In this document: piece after piece, positions 1 through 6,036 of the stretch
Position numbering within the stretch: the first letter of the stretch is position 1
Layout of the letters: each line of letters starts with the position of its first letter
NCBI GenBank assembly: GCA_002345625.1
Contig: DDWE01000109.1
Span: 10,266-17,222, forward strand
Reading direction: 5' to 3'
Source of the DNA: Desulfuromonadaceae bacterium UBA2294
GTDB taxonomy: Bacteria; Desulfobacterota; Desulfuromonadia; Desulfuromonadales; UBA2294
DNA length: 6,957 bases
The notes under the pieces: generated by a model
What the model saw: the letters and a program-made list of their open reading frames with translations, nothing else
What the model was told of the DNA's origin: nothing
Database searches by the model: none
Program-made: the position numbers and the translations under genes

Positions 1-2
1 CC

Positions 3-1610
3 CGCCAGCACGGCACCCGCGTGCTGTTCCAGAATGCCAGCGTCCAGATCCTGCCCGGTAGCCGCAACGGCCTGGTCGGCGCCAACGGGGCCGGAAAGAC
101 CACTCTGTTTCGCCTGATCACCGGTGAAGAGCACGCCGACGCCGGCGACATCAGCTGCAACAAAAAGACCGTCATCGGCTACTTCTCGCAGGATGTTGAC
201 GAGATGTCGGGTCGCTCGGCGCTGACCGAAGTCATGGCCGCCTCAGCGCAAACGGTCAAGCTCGGGGCCGAGATCGCCGAGATGGAAGGAGCGATGGCGA
301 CACCGATGTCGGACGACGCCATGGCCGATCTGCTTGAGCGCTACGGTGATGCGCTGGCCGACTACGAACATCGCGGTGGTTACGACCTCGAGAGTCGCGC
401 CCAGGCGGTGCTGACCGGCCTCGGTATCGGCCCCGACGCTTACGACCGCCCGGTGGAGACCTTCAGCGGCGGCTGGAAGATGCGCATCGCCCTGGCCCGC
501 ATCCTGACTTTGAACCCCGACGTGCTGCTGCTCGATGAGCCGACCAACCATCTCGACGTCGAGTCGATCGTCTGGCTGGAGAACTGGCTGGCCAACGACT
601 TCAAGGGCGCCCTGCTGATGACCAGCCATGACCGCGACTTTATGAACCGCCTGGTCAGCCGCATCATCGAGGTCGGCAACGGCACCATCACCACCTACGG
701 CGGCAACTACGATTTTTACCTGAAAGAGCGGGAGATCCGCCGCGAGCAGCTGCTCGCCAGCCACCGGCGTCAGCAGGAGATGCTTGCCAAGGAGGAGGAG
801 TTCATCAGCCGCTTCGCTGCCCGGGCCAGCCACGCCGCCCAGGTGCAATCAAGGGTCAAGAAGCTGGAGAAGATCGACCGTATCGAGATTCCCCCCGAAC
901 AGAAAGTCATCAAATTCGAATTCGCCGAGCCGCCGCGCTCCGGCGACGACGTGGTCAAGTTCACCGGGTTGGCCAAGACCTGGAGTTTGCCGGAAGGGGG
1001 CGAAAAGCCGGTCTTCTCCGGCATCGACGGTCTGATCCGCCGCGGCGAGAAGATTGCCGTCGTCGGCGTCAACGGCGCCGGGAAATCAACGTTCCTCAAA
1101 ACCCTCATCGGTCAGACCGAACCGACCGCCGGCAACGTCAATCTCGGCGCCAGTGTCTTCCCCGGCTACTTCAGTCAGCACTCCATGGATCTGCTCAACC
1201 CGAAACGGACCGTGTTCGAGACCGTACAGGAGACCATGCCGACCTCCTCCATCGGCGTCATCCGCAATCTCTGCGCCGCCTTCCTCTTCCGCGGTGACGA
1301 TGTCGACAAACGGATCGACAAGCTCTCCGGTGGCGAAAAGAGCCGGGTGGTGCTGGCCATGCTCCTCGCCCGGCCGCTTAACCTGCTGGTGCTCGACGAG
1401 CCGACCAACCATCTCGACATCGAATCGCGCGCTGTACTGCTCGAAGCGCTGCAGTCCTTTACCGGCACCGTCGTCCTGGTCAGCCACGACCGTCACTTTT
1501 TGCGCTCACTGGTGAATCGGGTGTTCGAAATCGATCATGGTGAGATGCGGGCTTATGAAGGCGACTACAACTACTACCTGCAGAAGAGTGCCCAGCTGCG
1601 CGAGGGGTAG
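3..1610 (+). CDS. ABC-F family ATP-binding protein, 5' end outside the window
   Basis: Soluble tandem-ATPase protein of the ABC-F type. Members act on the ribosome (translation factors or antibiotic resistance) rather than in membrane transport. 535 residues are visible. NBD1 has Walker A GANGAGKTT (nt 78-104), signature FSGGWKM (462-482), Walker B VLLLDEP (522-542) and switch His (627-629). NBD2 has Walker A GVNGAGKST (1065-1091), signature LSGGEKS (1323-1343), Walker B LLVLDEP (1383-1403) and switch His (1485-1487). Between them is the charged, helical inter-domain linker typical of ABC-F (about 700-890), with no transmembrane segment. The frame is open to the window edge, reading RQHGTR before the GTG at 21. 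Because family members begin about ten residues further upstream, that GTG is an internal valine and the true start is missing. The protein ends soon after NBD2, without the C-terminal coiled coil of Uup. The linker and signatures resemble YheS more than EttA from memory, so the subfamily and target are uncertain. Confidence 0.93.
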   Translation, partial: RQHGTRVLFQNASVQILPGSRNGLVGANGAGKTTLFRLITGEEHADAGDISCNKKTVIGYFSQDVDEMSGRSALTEVMAASAQTVKLGAEIAEMEGAMATPMSDDAMADLLERYGDALADYEHRGGYDLESRAQAVLTGLGIGPDAYDRPVETFSGGWKMRIALARILTLNPDVLLLDEPTNHLDVESIVWLENWLANDFKGALLMTSHDRDFMNRLVSRIIEVGNGTITTYGGNYDFYLKEREIRREQLLASHRRQQEMLAKEEEFISRFAARASHAAQVQSRVKKLEKIDRIEIPPEQKVIKFEFAEPPRSGDDVVKFTGLAKTWSLPEGGEKPVFSGIDGLIRRGEKIAVVGVNGAGKSTFLKTLIGQTEPTAGNVNLGASVFPGYFSQHSMDLLNPKRTVFETVQETMPTSSIGVIRNLCAAFLFRGDDVDKRIDKLSGGEKSRVVLAMLLARPLNLLVLDEPTNHLDIESRAVLLEALQSFTGTVVLVSHDRHFLRSLVNRVFEIDHGEMRAYEGDYNYYLQKSAQLREG

Positions 1611-1643
1611 ACAGCCCCTTCCGTTTGCCTCCAGAACAAGACA

Positions 1644-1675
1644 GGCCGCCACGGGAATCATCCCCCGTGGCGGCC
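1644..1675. terminator. Hairpin between convergent genes, probably bidirectional terminator
   Basis: A perfect 12-bp stem (GGCCGCCACGGG at 1644-1655 with its complement at 1664-1675) encloses an 8-nt loop. It starts 33 nt after the stop of the plus-strand ABC-F gene and 26 nt after the stop of the minus-strand permease, so it suits both. The T-tracts are weak: CGCTTTGCGTT follows on the plus strand and TGTCTTGTTCTGG on the minus strand. The role is therefore inferred mainly from the stem and the position. Confidence 0.7.
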
Positions 1676-1701
1676 CGCTTTGCGTTGACGCCTGACGATT
1701 G

Positions 1702-2850
1702 TCAATCCAGCGTCCTCCGGAAGCGCTTGAGACCAATACTTAACACCACCAGCAAAAACAGGGCCATGGGCCAGAGCTCGGGACCGATCTCTCCCAGGCC
1801 ATTCCCCTTGAGCAGAATGCCGCGGACAACCCGCAGGTAGTGGGTCAGTGGCAGCACTTCGCCGATGCGCTGCGCCCAGACCGGCATGCCGCGAAACGGA
1901 AACATGAAGCCGGAGAGCAGAATCGACGGCAGGAAGAAGAAGAACGCCATCTGCATCGCCTGCAGCTGGTTACGCGCCAGAGTGGAGAAAGTGATGCCGA
2001 CGCTGAGGTTGGCGGCGATAAACAGCAACGAGACCGCCAGCAGCAGCAAGACGCTGCCGACCAGGGGGACGTGGAAGAGGAAGTGGGCGGCGATCAGGAT
2101 AAAGCCCATCTGCAAATAGCCGACGACGATATAGGGGATGATTTTCCCGACCATCACTTCCAGTGGCCGCACCGGCGTTGAGAGCAGGTTCTCCATGGTG
2201 CCGCGCTCCCGCTCGCGGGTGATGGCCAGGGCGGTGATAATCACCAGGGTCATGGTCAGCACCACCCCCATCAAACCGGGGACGATATTGTATTGGGTGA
2301 TCGCCTCCGGGTTGAAGCGGGGGTGAACGATAACCTCCACTGGTGCCTTGCCCCGGCGCATATGGCGCAACGGGCCGTCGAGGTCACGGGCCAGAGCCGC
2401 TTCGGCGACAATCTTGAAGGCGGCCAGTGCATTGCTGGTCGCCGCCGGGTCGGTCGCATCGGCAGTGAGCAGCAGGGCCGGATGCTCGCCGCGCAACAGC
2501 CGGCGGGAGAACTGTTCCGGGATGCTGAGGACGAACTGCACTTCGCCAAGTTCGATCAGCCGTGCGGCCTCGGCCTCACTCGCCACCGGCTGCACCAGGC
2601 GAAAATAGTCGCTGTTCTGCATCGCCGCGACGATGCTGCGGGCGTAGACACCGTGATCGGCGGAGAGCACCGCCGTCGGTAACTGACGCGGGTCGCCATT
2701 GATGGCGAACCCGAACAGCACCAGCTGCATGATCGGAATGCCGATCATCATGGCGAAGGTCACCCGGTCGCGACGCATCTGCACAAACTCCTTGCCGACC
2801 ATGGCCCAGAAGCGGCGGAATGAAAAGGTATGAAAGAGTTTGCTTTTCAT
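1702..2850 (-). CDS. ABC-2 type export permease (YhhJ/YbhS-like)
   Basis: Inner-membrane subunit of the export pump encoded with the two genes upstream. It has 382 residues, a normal length for the family. It shows the ABC-2 layout: a short cytoplasmic N-terminus, TM1 at about 31-50, a large periplasmic domain (about 51-188), then five more hydrophobic segments near 190-210, 236-258, 264-288, 299-318 and 358-375. The conserved cytoplasmic stretch after TM2 reads RERERGTMENLLSTPVRP (213-230), the coupling region typical of these permeases. The start ATG overlaps the stop of the ATPase gene (ATGA, 4 bp) and has only a weak AGGGG upstream, so translation is probably coupled. It is the only permease in the operon, so the pump probably uses a homodimer; YbhFSR-type systems have two permeases. 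The substrate cannot be read from the sequence; relatives export hydrophobic drugs or toxic compounds. Confidence 0.92.
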   Translation of the reverse strand: MKSKLFHTFSFRRFWAMVGKEFVQMRRDRVTFAMMIGIPIMQLVLFGFAINGDPRQLPTAVLSADHGVYARSIVAAMQNSDYFRLVQPVASEAEAARLIELGEVQFVLSIPEQFSRRLLRGEHPALLLTADATDPAATSNALAAFKIVAEAALARDLDGPLRHMRRGKAPVEVIVHPRFNPEAITQYNIVPGLMGVVLTMTLVIITALAITRERERGTMENLLSTPVRPLEVMVGKIIPYIVVGYLQMGFILIAAHFLFHVPLVGSVLLLLAVSLLFIAANLSVGITFSTLARNQLQAMQMAFFFFLPSILLSGFMFPFRGMPVWAQRIGEVLPLTHYLRVVRGILLKGNGLGEIGPELWPMALFLLVVLSIGLKRFRRTLD

Positions 2851-3767
2851 GCTTCACGCCCCTGCATCAGGCTGATAAAAACCTCTTCCAGATTGGTGGC
2901 GGTCTGTTCCCATCGGTAATCGTTCTTCTCCTGAAAAGGCCGCAGACTTGCTGCCAGCTGCTGCGCATCGTGACCGCTGACGTGCAGGGTGTTACCGAAC
3001 GGCACCACCTGCTCCACCCCCGGCAACCGGTCGAGCTGCACGGCGAGCTCGTGGGTCCGCTGCCCGGTCACCGACCATGTGGTAAGCCCGGCGTCGGCAA
3101 CGATCTCCTCGGCAGTGCCGGAAACCAGCAAGTCACCGTAAGCGAGATAGGCAAGACGGTGGCAGCGTTCGGCCTCGTCCATGTAGTGGGTGCTGATCAG
3201 GGCGCTGATCCCCTCGGCCGCCAGCCGGTAGACATCATCCCAGAAATCGCGCCGCGCCTTCGGATCGACACCGGCGGTCGGTTCGTCGAGCAGCAGCAGC
3301 TTCGGCTGGTGCAGCAGGCAAGCCGACAGGGCGAGGCGTTGCTTCCAGCCGCCGGAGAGGGTGCCGGCGAGCTGGTGGGTAAACGGGGTCAGGGCCATAC
3401 GCTCGATGGTGGCGTCGACCGCCTGCCGGCGGTCTTTAACCCCGTAGATCTGCGCCATGAAGTCGAGATTTTCGCGTACGCTCAGATCTTCGTAGAGGCT
3501 GAAGCGCTGCGCCATGTAGCCGATTTGCGGTTTGATCTGGTCAGACTCGGTCAGCAGATCATGGCCGAGACAGACGCCGCTGCCGCTGTCGGGACGCAGC
3601 AGGCCACAGAGCATTCGAATAAAGGTGGTTTTGCCGCTGCCGTTGGGGCCGAGGAAGCCATAAATCTCTCCCGGTTCGACACGTAAAGAAAGATTGTTGA
3701 CCACCACCTTGCCGGCGAAGGACTTGGTCAGTCCCTCTACCGCGATGACCGGTGCGACGTCACTCAT
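2847..3767 (-). CDS. ABC transporter ATPase of the export operon
   Basis: Cytoplasmic ATPase that powers the neighbouring permease. It has 306 residues and a single nucleotide-binding domain: Walker A GPNGSGKTT (40-48), Q-loop Gln87, signature LSGGWKQ (137-143), Walker B LLLLDEP (157-163), the D-loop AGVDP region (165-169) and switch His194 in STHYMDEAE. All catalytic elements are intact. The roughly 80-residue C-terminal extension (AEEIVADAGL onward, to TNLEEVFISLM) is typical of DrrA/CcmA-like exporter ATPases. I chose ATG 3767 because GGAG lies 7 nt upstream and the protein then begins MSDVAPVIAVEGLTK, the usual family start. An in-frame ATG at 3791 would add eight unlikely residues and a longer overlap. 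The gene overlaps the adaptor gene by 8 bp and the permease gene by 4 bp, so all three are expressed as one unit. Confidence 0.95.
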   Translation of the reverse strand: MSDVAPVIAVEGLTKSFAGKVVVNNLSLRVEPGEIYGFLGPNGSGKTTFIRMLCGLLRPDSGSGVCLGHDLLTESDQIKPQIGYMAQRFSLYEDLSVRENLDFMAQIYGVKDRRQAVDATIERMALTPFTHQLAGTLSGGWKQRLALSACLLHQPKLLLLDEPTAGVDPKARRDFWDDVYRLAAEGISALISTHYMDEAERCHRLAYLAYGDLLVSGTAEEIVADAGLTTWSVTGQRTHELAVQLDRLPGVEQVVPFGNTLHVSGHDAQQLAASLRPFQEKNDYRWEQTATNLEEVFISLMQGREA

Positions 3768-4764
3768 GCAGCGGCTCCAGGCGCACATCAACCGGTTGGC
3801 CGGGGTGCAGGAGCAGAGCCGATTTTTTATCGGGACGAGCTTCGACCAGAAAGACCAGCTTGGCGCGCGTATCGCGGCTGTAGATCACCGGCGGGGTGTA
3901 TTCGACCTGCGGCGAGATGTAGCTGATGGTCGCCGTCAGCGGTGCCGCAGCGCCATCGTAGCTGACCGCGACAGCTTGACCGGTCTTCAGGCTGCCGACC
4001 CGCGTTTCGGGGACAAAGAAACGCAGCTTGATGTTCCCCGGCGGCAGCAGGCTGACCACCGGGTAGCCGGCCGGGACAAATTCGCCGGGGTCGAACAGGG
4101 TATCGAACACCAGTGCATCGGCCAGCGCATTCTGGCTTTTCTGCTCCAGCGACCAGCGCACCTGGTCACTCTTGGCCCGCGCCGCTTCCAACTCGGCCAG
4201 CCCGGCGGCCACCGCATCGCTGCGCGCGCCGAGCCCGGCCGTTTTCAGCTGTGCATCGAGCTCGGCCAGAAGTGCACGGTCATGATTTAATGTCGCCTGC
4301 GCCTGATCGAAATCCTCTTGCGAAATCGCCTTGGTCGCCAGCAACTCCTTCCGGCGATTGAACTCCTGCTGCGAATAGTCGAGTGCGGCTTGCGCCTGTT
4401 CACGGCGGGCCCGGGTCGCATCCAGTTCGCTCGGTCGCTGCCCCTTGCGCAGATCGGCCAAGCGGCTCTGCGCCCGGTTCACCTCCTGCTCCGCCGCCGC
4501 CATTGCCGCCTGCTCCTGCGTCTGCTCAAGGACAAAAAGCAGCTCACCGGCACGCACCTGAGATCCTCGCTGTACCGCCAGCTTCTCCAGCCGGCCGGCA
4601 ATGGGTGACGCCACCAGGACATATTCACCTTCGGCGTAGCCCTGAAAAATCGTCTCGGTTTTATCCCGACAACCGACGACGATCAGGACCATTGCGGCAA
4701 GAAACAGTAACCGGCGAGAGTTGTTCAGCAATATTTTTGAAATTGAATCCCGGATAGTCTTCAT
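3760..4764 (-). CDS. HlyD/YbhG-type periplasmic adaptor, probable lipoprotein
   Basis: Membrane-fusion subunit linking an inner-membrane pump to an outer-membrane channel. It is first in the operon with the ATPase and permease. From ATG 4764 it has 334 residues. A basic N-terminus and hydrophobic stretch end in VLIVVGC, a plausible lipobox, so the Cys at residue 32 may be lipidated; alternatively the stretch is a membrane anchor. A biotinyl/lipoyl-like half (about 50-82, VASPIAGRLEKLAVQRGSQV) is followed by a long Ala/Gln/Glu-rich coiled-coil hairpin (about 85-205) containing LRKGQRPSEL, as in YbhG. A beta-barrel half with PPGNIKLRFFVPETRVG and PQVEYTPPVIYSRDTRAK completes the fold. The start is uncertain: ATG 4764 has GGAG 12 nt upstream, while in-frame ATG 4782 (340 residues) has no visible ribosome site. 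A strong AGGAGG at 4819-4824 fits neither. No TolC-like partner is in the window. Confidence 0.92.
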   Translation of the reverse strand: MKTIRDSISKILLNNSRRLLFLAAMVLIVVGCRDKTETIFQGYAEGEYVLVASPIAGRLEKLAVQRGSQVRAGELLFVLEQTQEQAAMAAAEQEVNRAQSRLADLRKGQRPSELDATRARREQAQAALDYSQQEFNRRKELLATKAISQEDFDQAQATLNHDRALLAELDAQLKTAGLGARSDAVAAGLAELEAARAKSDQVRWSLEQKSQNALADALVFDTLFDPGEFVPAGYPVVSLLPPGNIKLRFFVPETRVGSLKTGQAVAVSYDGAAAPLTATISYISPQVEYTPPVIYSRDTRAKLVFLVEARPDKKSALLLHPGQPVDVRLEPLHE

Positions 4765-4818
4765 AACCGCGAGGGGCTCCATGGTGATGTTTCATCGTGT
4801 AGAGCAATTGATCCAATG

Positions 4819-4824
4819 CCTCCT
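4819..4824 (-). promoter_or_regulatory. Strong Shine-Dalgarno sequence without a matching annotated start
   Basis: AGGAGG on the minus strand lies 36 nt before ATG 4782 and 54 nt before ATG 4764, too far to serve either adaptor start. The adaptor frame has a TGA at 4794-4792, so the adaptor cannot simply be extended upstream. The best-spaced start after it is TTG at 4807-4805 (11 nt away). That opens a different frame of 48 codons ending at a TAA at 4663-4661 inside the adaptor gene. It could be a leader peptide, a fossil site or chance. Confidence 0.35.
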
Positions 4825-4849
4825 ATAGTTTCACCCTATTTGCCGAACT

Positions 4850-4866
4850 TTCAACAATTAGTTGAA
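4850..4866. promoter_or_regulatory. Palindrome upstream of the efflux operon, candidate operator
   Basis: TTCAAC-AATTA-GTTGAA is a perfect inverted repeat with 6-bp arms and a 5-bp A/T spacer, 84 bp before ATG 4764's first in-frame alternative at 4782 minus the leader, that is, within the only gap upstream of the operon. Size and symmetry fit a dimeric helix-turn-helix repressor such as TetR or MarR, families that often control pumps of this type. No regulator gene is in the window, so the partner is unknown. It lies beyond the upstream gene's terminator, where the operon promoter must be. Confidence 0.45.
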
Positions 4867-4879
4867 TTCACTGTGTGAA
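4867..4879. promoter_or_regulatory. Second palindrome abutting the first, candidate operator
   Basis: TTCAC-TGT-GTGAA is a perfect inverted repeat with 5-bp arms and a 3-bp spacer, starting at the base right after the 4850-4866 palindrome. The two repeats differ in sequence but share TTCA..TGAA ends. Their centres (4858 and 4873) are 15 bp apart, about one and a half helical turns, so they could be one composite site or two competing sites. No convincing -35/-10 pair could be fixed here. Confidence 0.35.
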
Positions 4880-4927
4880 AAGTTGCACGGACATCTGCCT
4901 TAAAGCGATAATCGACCTGCCAGAAAC

Positions 4928-4970
4928 AACAGCGGGCCGCTTTCGGAAAACCCCGAAGCGGCCCGCTGTT
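4928..4970 (-). terminator. Terminator hairpin after the Spy-like gene
   Basis: A 15-bp perfect stem (AACAGCGGGCCGCTT at 4928-4942 with its complement at 4956-4970) continues, past one bulged T, into a CGG/CCG pairing and a short A/C loop. It starts 39 nt after the stop of the minus-strand Spy-like gene. On that strand it is followed by GTTTCTGG, a modest T-rich tail. It insulates the efflux operon from the upstream gene, implying that the operon has its own promoter between this hairpin and the adaptor start. Confidence 0.8.
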
Positions 4971-5009
4971 TCGTAAAAAGCGTTTCACAATATGGAGTTC
5001 GTCAACACC

Positions 5010-5537
5010 TTACCGTCCGTAACCACCTTTCATCCCCGGCCCACGCCCCGAACCTGAAGCCATGCGTTCCTGCCGGCGTTCGTGGCGTTCCTCACGCAGC
5101 TGCTCCAGCTTCTGCCGCTGCTCCGGTGTTAACTGGGCATCGACCTGCTGTCTGGTCTGCTGCTGCGCCAGCTTGAGGTCGACACGCTTGTCGGCCTGCT
5201 CATGCGCCAGGCGCCGGACTTCGACCGGATCGACAGGATCCGCTTGCATGGCCGCATGAACCGCCTCGCGGCTCTGCCGGGCCTCCTCGCTCATTGTCTT
5301 GAGCCGTTCACGCTCGGTTTGGTGGATGCCACGGATCGTGGTCTGTTGCTCGTCCGTCAGATCGAGCTGCGCCAGCGGGCCGCCACCTCGCATCTTCTCG
5401 CCATGGAGACTATGCCCCGGACCAAACGACGACGCATCACTCGACGACACGGCCGATTCATCAATCGCCCAGGCCGTGGCCAGGACAAACAACAGACAGG
5501 CGACAAAAGTACCGGAAAACAAAACTTTTTTCATCAT
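5010..5537 (-). CDS. Periplasmic Spy/CpxP-like LTxxQ protein
   Basis: Small exported protein of the Spy/CpxP/ZraP-like type; known members act in the periplasm as chaperones or sensors in envelope or metal stress. It has 175 residues. The N-terminus is a signal peptide: MMKK, a hydrophobic core (5-22) and an ATAWA motif with likely cleavage after Ala24. The mature part has a Gly/His/Met patch (39-54), the first LTxxQ motif LTDEQ (60-64), a long charged helical region rich in Gln, Arg and Glu, and the second motif LTPEQ (136-140). It ends in RHERRQERM and a Gly/Arg tail. There are no cysteines in the mature protein; His and Met could bind metal, but that is inference. ATG 5537 is preferred over 5534 because AGGAGG lies 8 nt upstream. 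The gene stands alone, closed by the hairpin at 4928-4970 and divergent from the small gene at 5696. Which stress it serves is not shown. Confidence 0.85.
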   Translation of the reverse strand: MMKKVLFSGTFVACLLFVLATAWAIDESAVSSSDASSFGPGHSLHGEKMRGGGPLAQLDLTDEQQTTIRGIHQTERERLKTMSEEARQSREAVHAAMQADPVDPVEVRRLAHEQADKRVDLKLAQQQTRQQVDAQLTPEQRQKLEQLREERHERRQERMASGSGRGPGMKGGYGR

Positions 5538-5560
5538 GGGTCAATCCTCCTGAAAGAAAG

Positions 5561-5638
5561 GCAGCAGTTGCTGCGGCTGAGGTTCTTATCCCCTTTGACG
5601 CACAACTGCCGGCCAGGTTGACAAGCAACCAGCAGTTG
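5561..5638. repeat. GCAGTTG boxes and nested inverted repeats between divergent genes
   Basis: The 10-mer CAGCAGTTGC occurs twice as a direct repeat (5562-5571 and 5630-5639). An inverted copy of its core, CAACTGC, lies at 5603-5609. CAACTGC (5603-5609) and GCAGTTG (5632-5638) form an inverted repeat that encloses a second one, GGTTG (5616-5620) with CAACC (5626-5630). GCAGCA-GT-TGCTGC (5561-5574) is a further near-contiguous palindrome in the leader of the Spy-like gene. The position between two divergent starts suggests regulator sites, but no known consensus matches. Confidence 0.4.
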
Positions 5639-5663
5639 CCGCTTTTTGCGCCAGTGATACAAT
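5636..5663 (+). promoter_or_regulatory. Possible sigma-70 promoter of the 66-codon gene
   Basis: TACAAT at 5658-5663 is a good -10 box. TTGCCG at 5636-5641 is a partial -35 box (4 of 6 matches to TTGACA) with a 16-bp spacer. Transcription would begin near 5670 and give a leader of about 25 nt containing the AGGAGG ribosome site. A better TTGACA at 5618-5623 is too far from this -10 box. The -35 overlaps the GCAGTTG box at 5632-5638, so a protein bound there could block it. Confidence 0.45.
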
Positions 5664-5695
5664 TGGAACGGAATCGAGACAGGAGGTGAGAGCTG

Positions 5696-5896
5696 ATGAT
5701 GGTTCTGGTGATGTATCCAGATGGCGCGACAGAGTTGGTGCGGCCGCCAGTGCTGCAACACCTGATCGCGACACGTAACATCGTCAAATTCCGCCGCGAA
5801 AGCGGCTGGGCAGTGGTCGGGGTCGATCCGTTGCGAACGCCGCGTCATGAACACTATCAGGGTGAAGATCGCCGCGGGCGGATTCTGGTTCACTGA
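5696..5896 (+). CDS. Small hypothetical protein of 66 residues
   Basis: I cannot assign a function. The protein is soluble-looking with no signal peptide or membrane segment. It reads MMVLVMYPDGATELV, then a Leu/Val/Ile-rich middle, then WAVVGVDPLR and a basic tail with YQGEDRRGR (54-62). The alternating hydrophobic/polar pattern (VLVMYPDG; VKFRRESGWAVVGV) suggests a small mostly beta fold with one helix around VLQHLIATRNIV. The coding case is good: AGGAGGTGA at 5681-5689 sits 9 nt before ATG 5696 and a plausible promoter precedes it. A second ATG at 5699 has looser spacing (12 nt). The tail resembles short Y-x-G-x-(D/E)-R-R motifs I associate with Geobacter-group proteins, but this is memory, not a search. 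It is divergent from the Spy-like gene and may share control with it. Confidence 0.75.
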   Translation: MMVLVMYPDGATELVRPPVLQHLIATRNIVKFRRESGWAVVGVDPLRTPRHEHYQGEDRRGRILVH

Positions 5897-5905
5897 CACG
5901 TCATT

Positions 5906-5957
5906 ACCGCACGATCGTTGCGGTGTACGATCTTAACAGCAATAATGTGCGGTTTTT
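5906..5957 (+). terminator. Possible terminator with alternative hairpins after the small gene
   Basis: ACCGCAC (5906-5912) can pair with GTGCGGT (5947-5953), which runs straight into a T-tract (5953-5957), the layout of an intrinsic terminator. Inside it, GATCGT (5913-5918) pairs with ACGATC (5927-5932). The same ACCGCA can instead pair with a nearer TGCGGT (5919-5924), so two structures exclude each other. It begins 9 nt after the stop of the 66-codon gene. The long loop and 14-nt bulge make it weaker than the hairpin at 5971-6006. Confidence 0.4.
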
Positions 5958-5970
5958 GTCTGTACACAAA

Positions 5971-6006
5971 AAAGGCGCTCGTCCGTGAATACGGCCGGGC
6001 GCCTTT
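5971..6006 (-). terminator. Terminator of the thiamine-binding protein gene
   Basis: AAAGGCGC (5971-5978) pairs with GCGCCTTT (5999-6006). The stem continues, after one mismatch, through CCGT/ACGG (5983-5986 with 5991-5994) to a GAAT tetraloop. On the minus strand the arm ends in a run of six T (TTTTTTGTGTAC), and the hairpin lies 30 nt past the stop of the minus-strand gene: a typical intrinsic terminator. The plus-strand tail (CTTTCAAATT) is weaker but could stop read-through from the small gene. Confidence 0.85.
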
Positions 6007-6036
6007 CAAATTGCCAGAGGTTTATTCAATCCACAC

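Noticed and set aside
21..23. GTG as the start of the ABC-F protein
   Set aside because: The frame is open back to base 3 and the residues before it (RQHGTR) match the usual family N-terminus, so this valine is internal.
243..848. 201-codon minus-strand frame inside the ABC-F gene
   Set aside because: It is an antisense shadow of a conserved coding sequence; there is no ribosome site or recognisable domain. The same holds for the frame at 1086-1496.
2820..3686. 288-codon open frame on the plus strand opposite the ABC ATPase gene
   Set aside because: It runs antisense to a gene with every ATPase motif intact, has no ribosome site, and its product (rich in Gln, Val, Gly and His) looks like a GC-rich antisense translation.
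4825..4860. TTGAAA and TATAGG as a promoter for the efflux operon
   Set aside because: The boxes are 21 bp apart, too far for a normal sigma-70 promoter and beyond the 19-20 bp of MerR-type promoters; no palindrome fills the spacer.
5602..5620. Sigma-54-like GG/GC element on the minus strand upstream of the Spy-like gene
   Set aside because: GG and GC are 11 bp apart instead of the required 10, and the flanking bases match the TGGCAC-N5-TTGC consensus poorly.
5461..5899. Minus-strand frames of 62-121 codons opposite and around the 66-codon gene
   Set aside because: They run antisense to the small gene and through the divergent promoter region, lack ribosome sites, and their products are compositionally odd.
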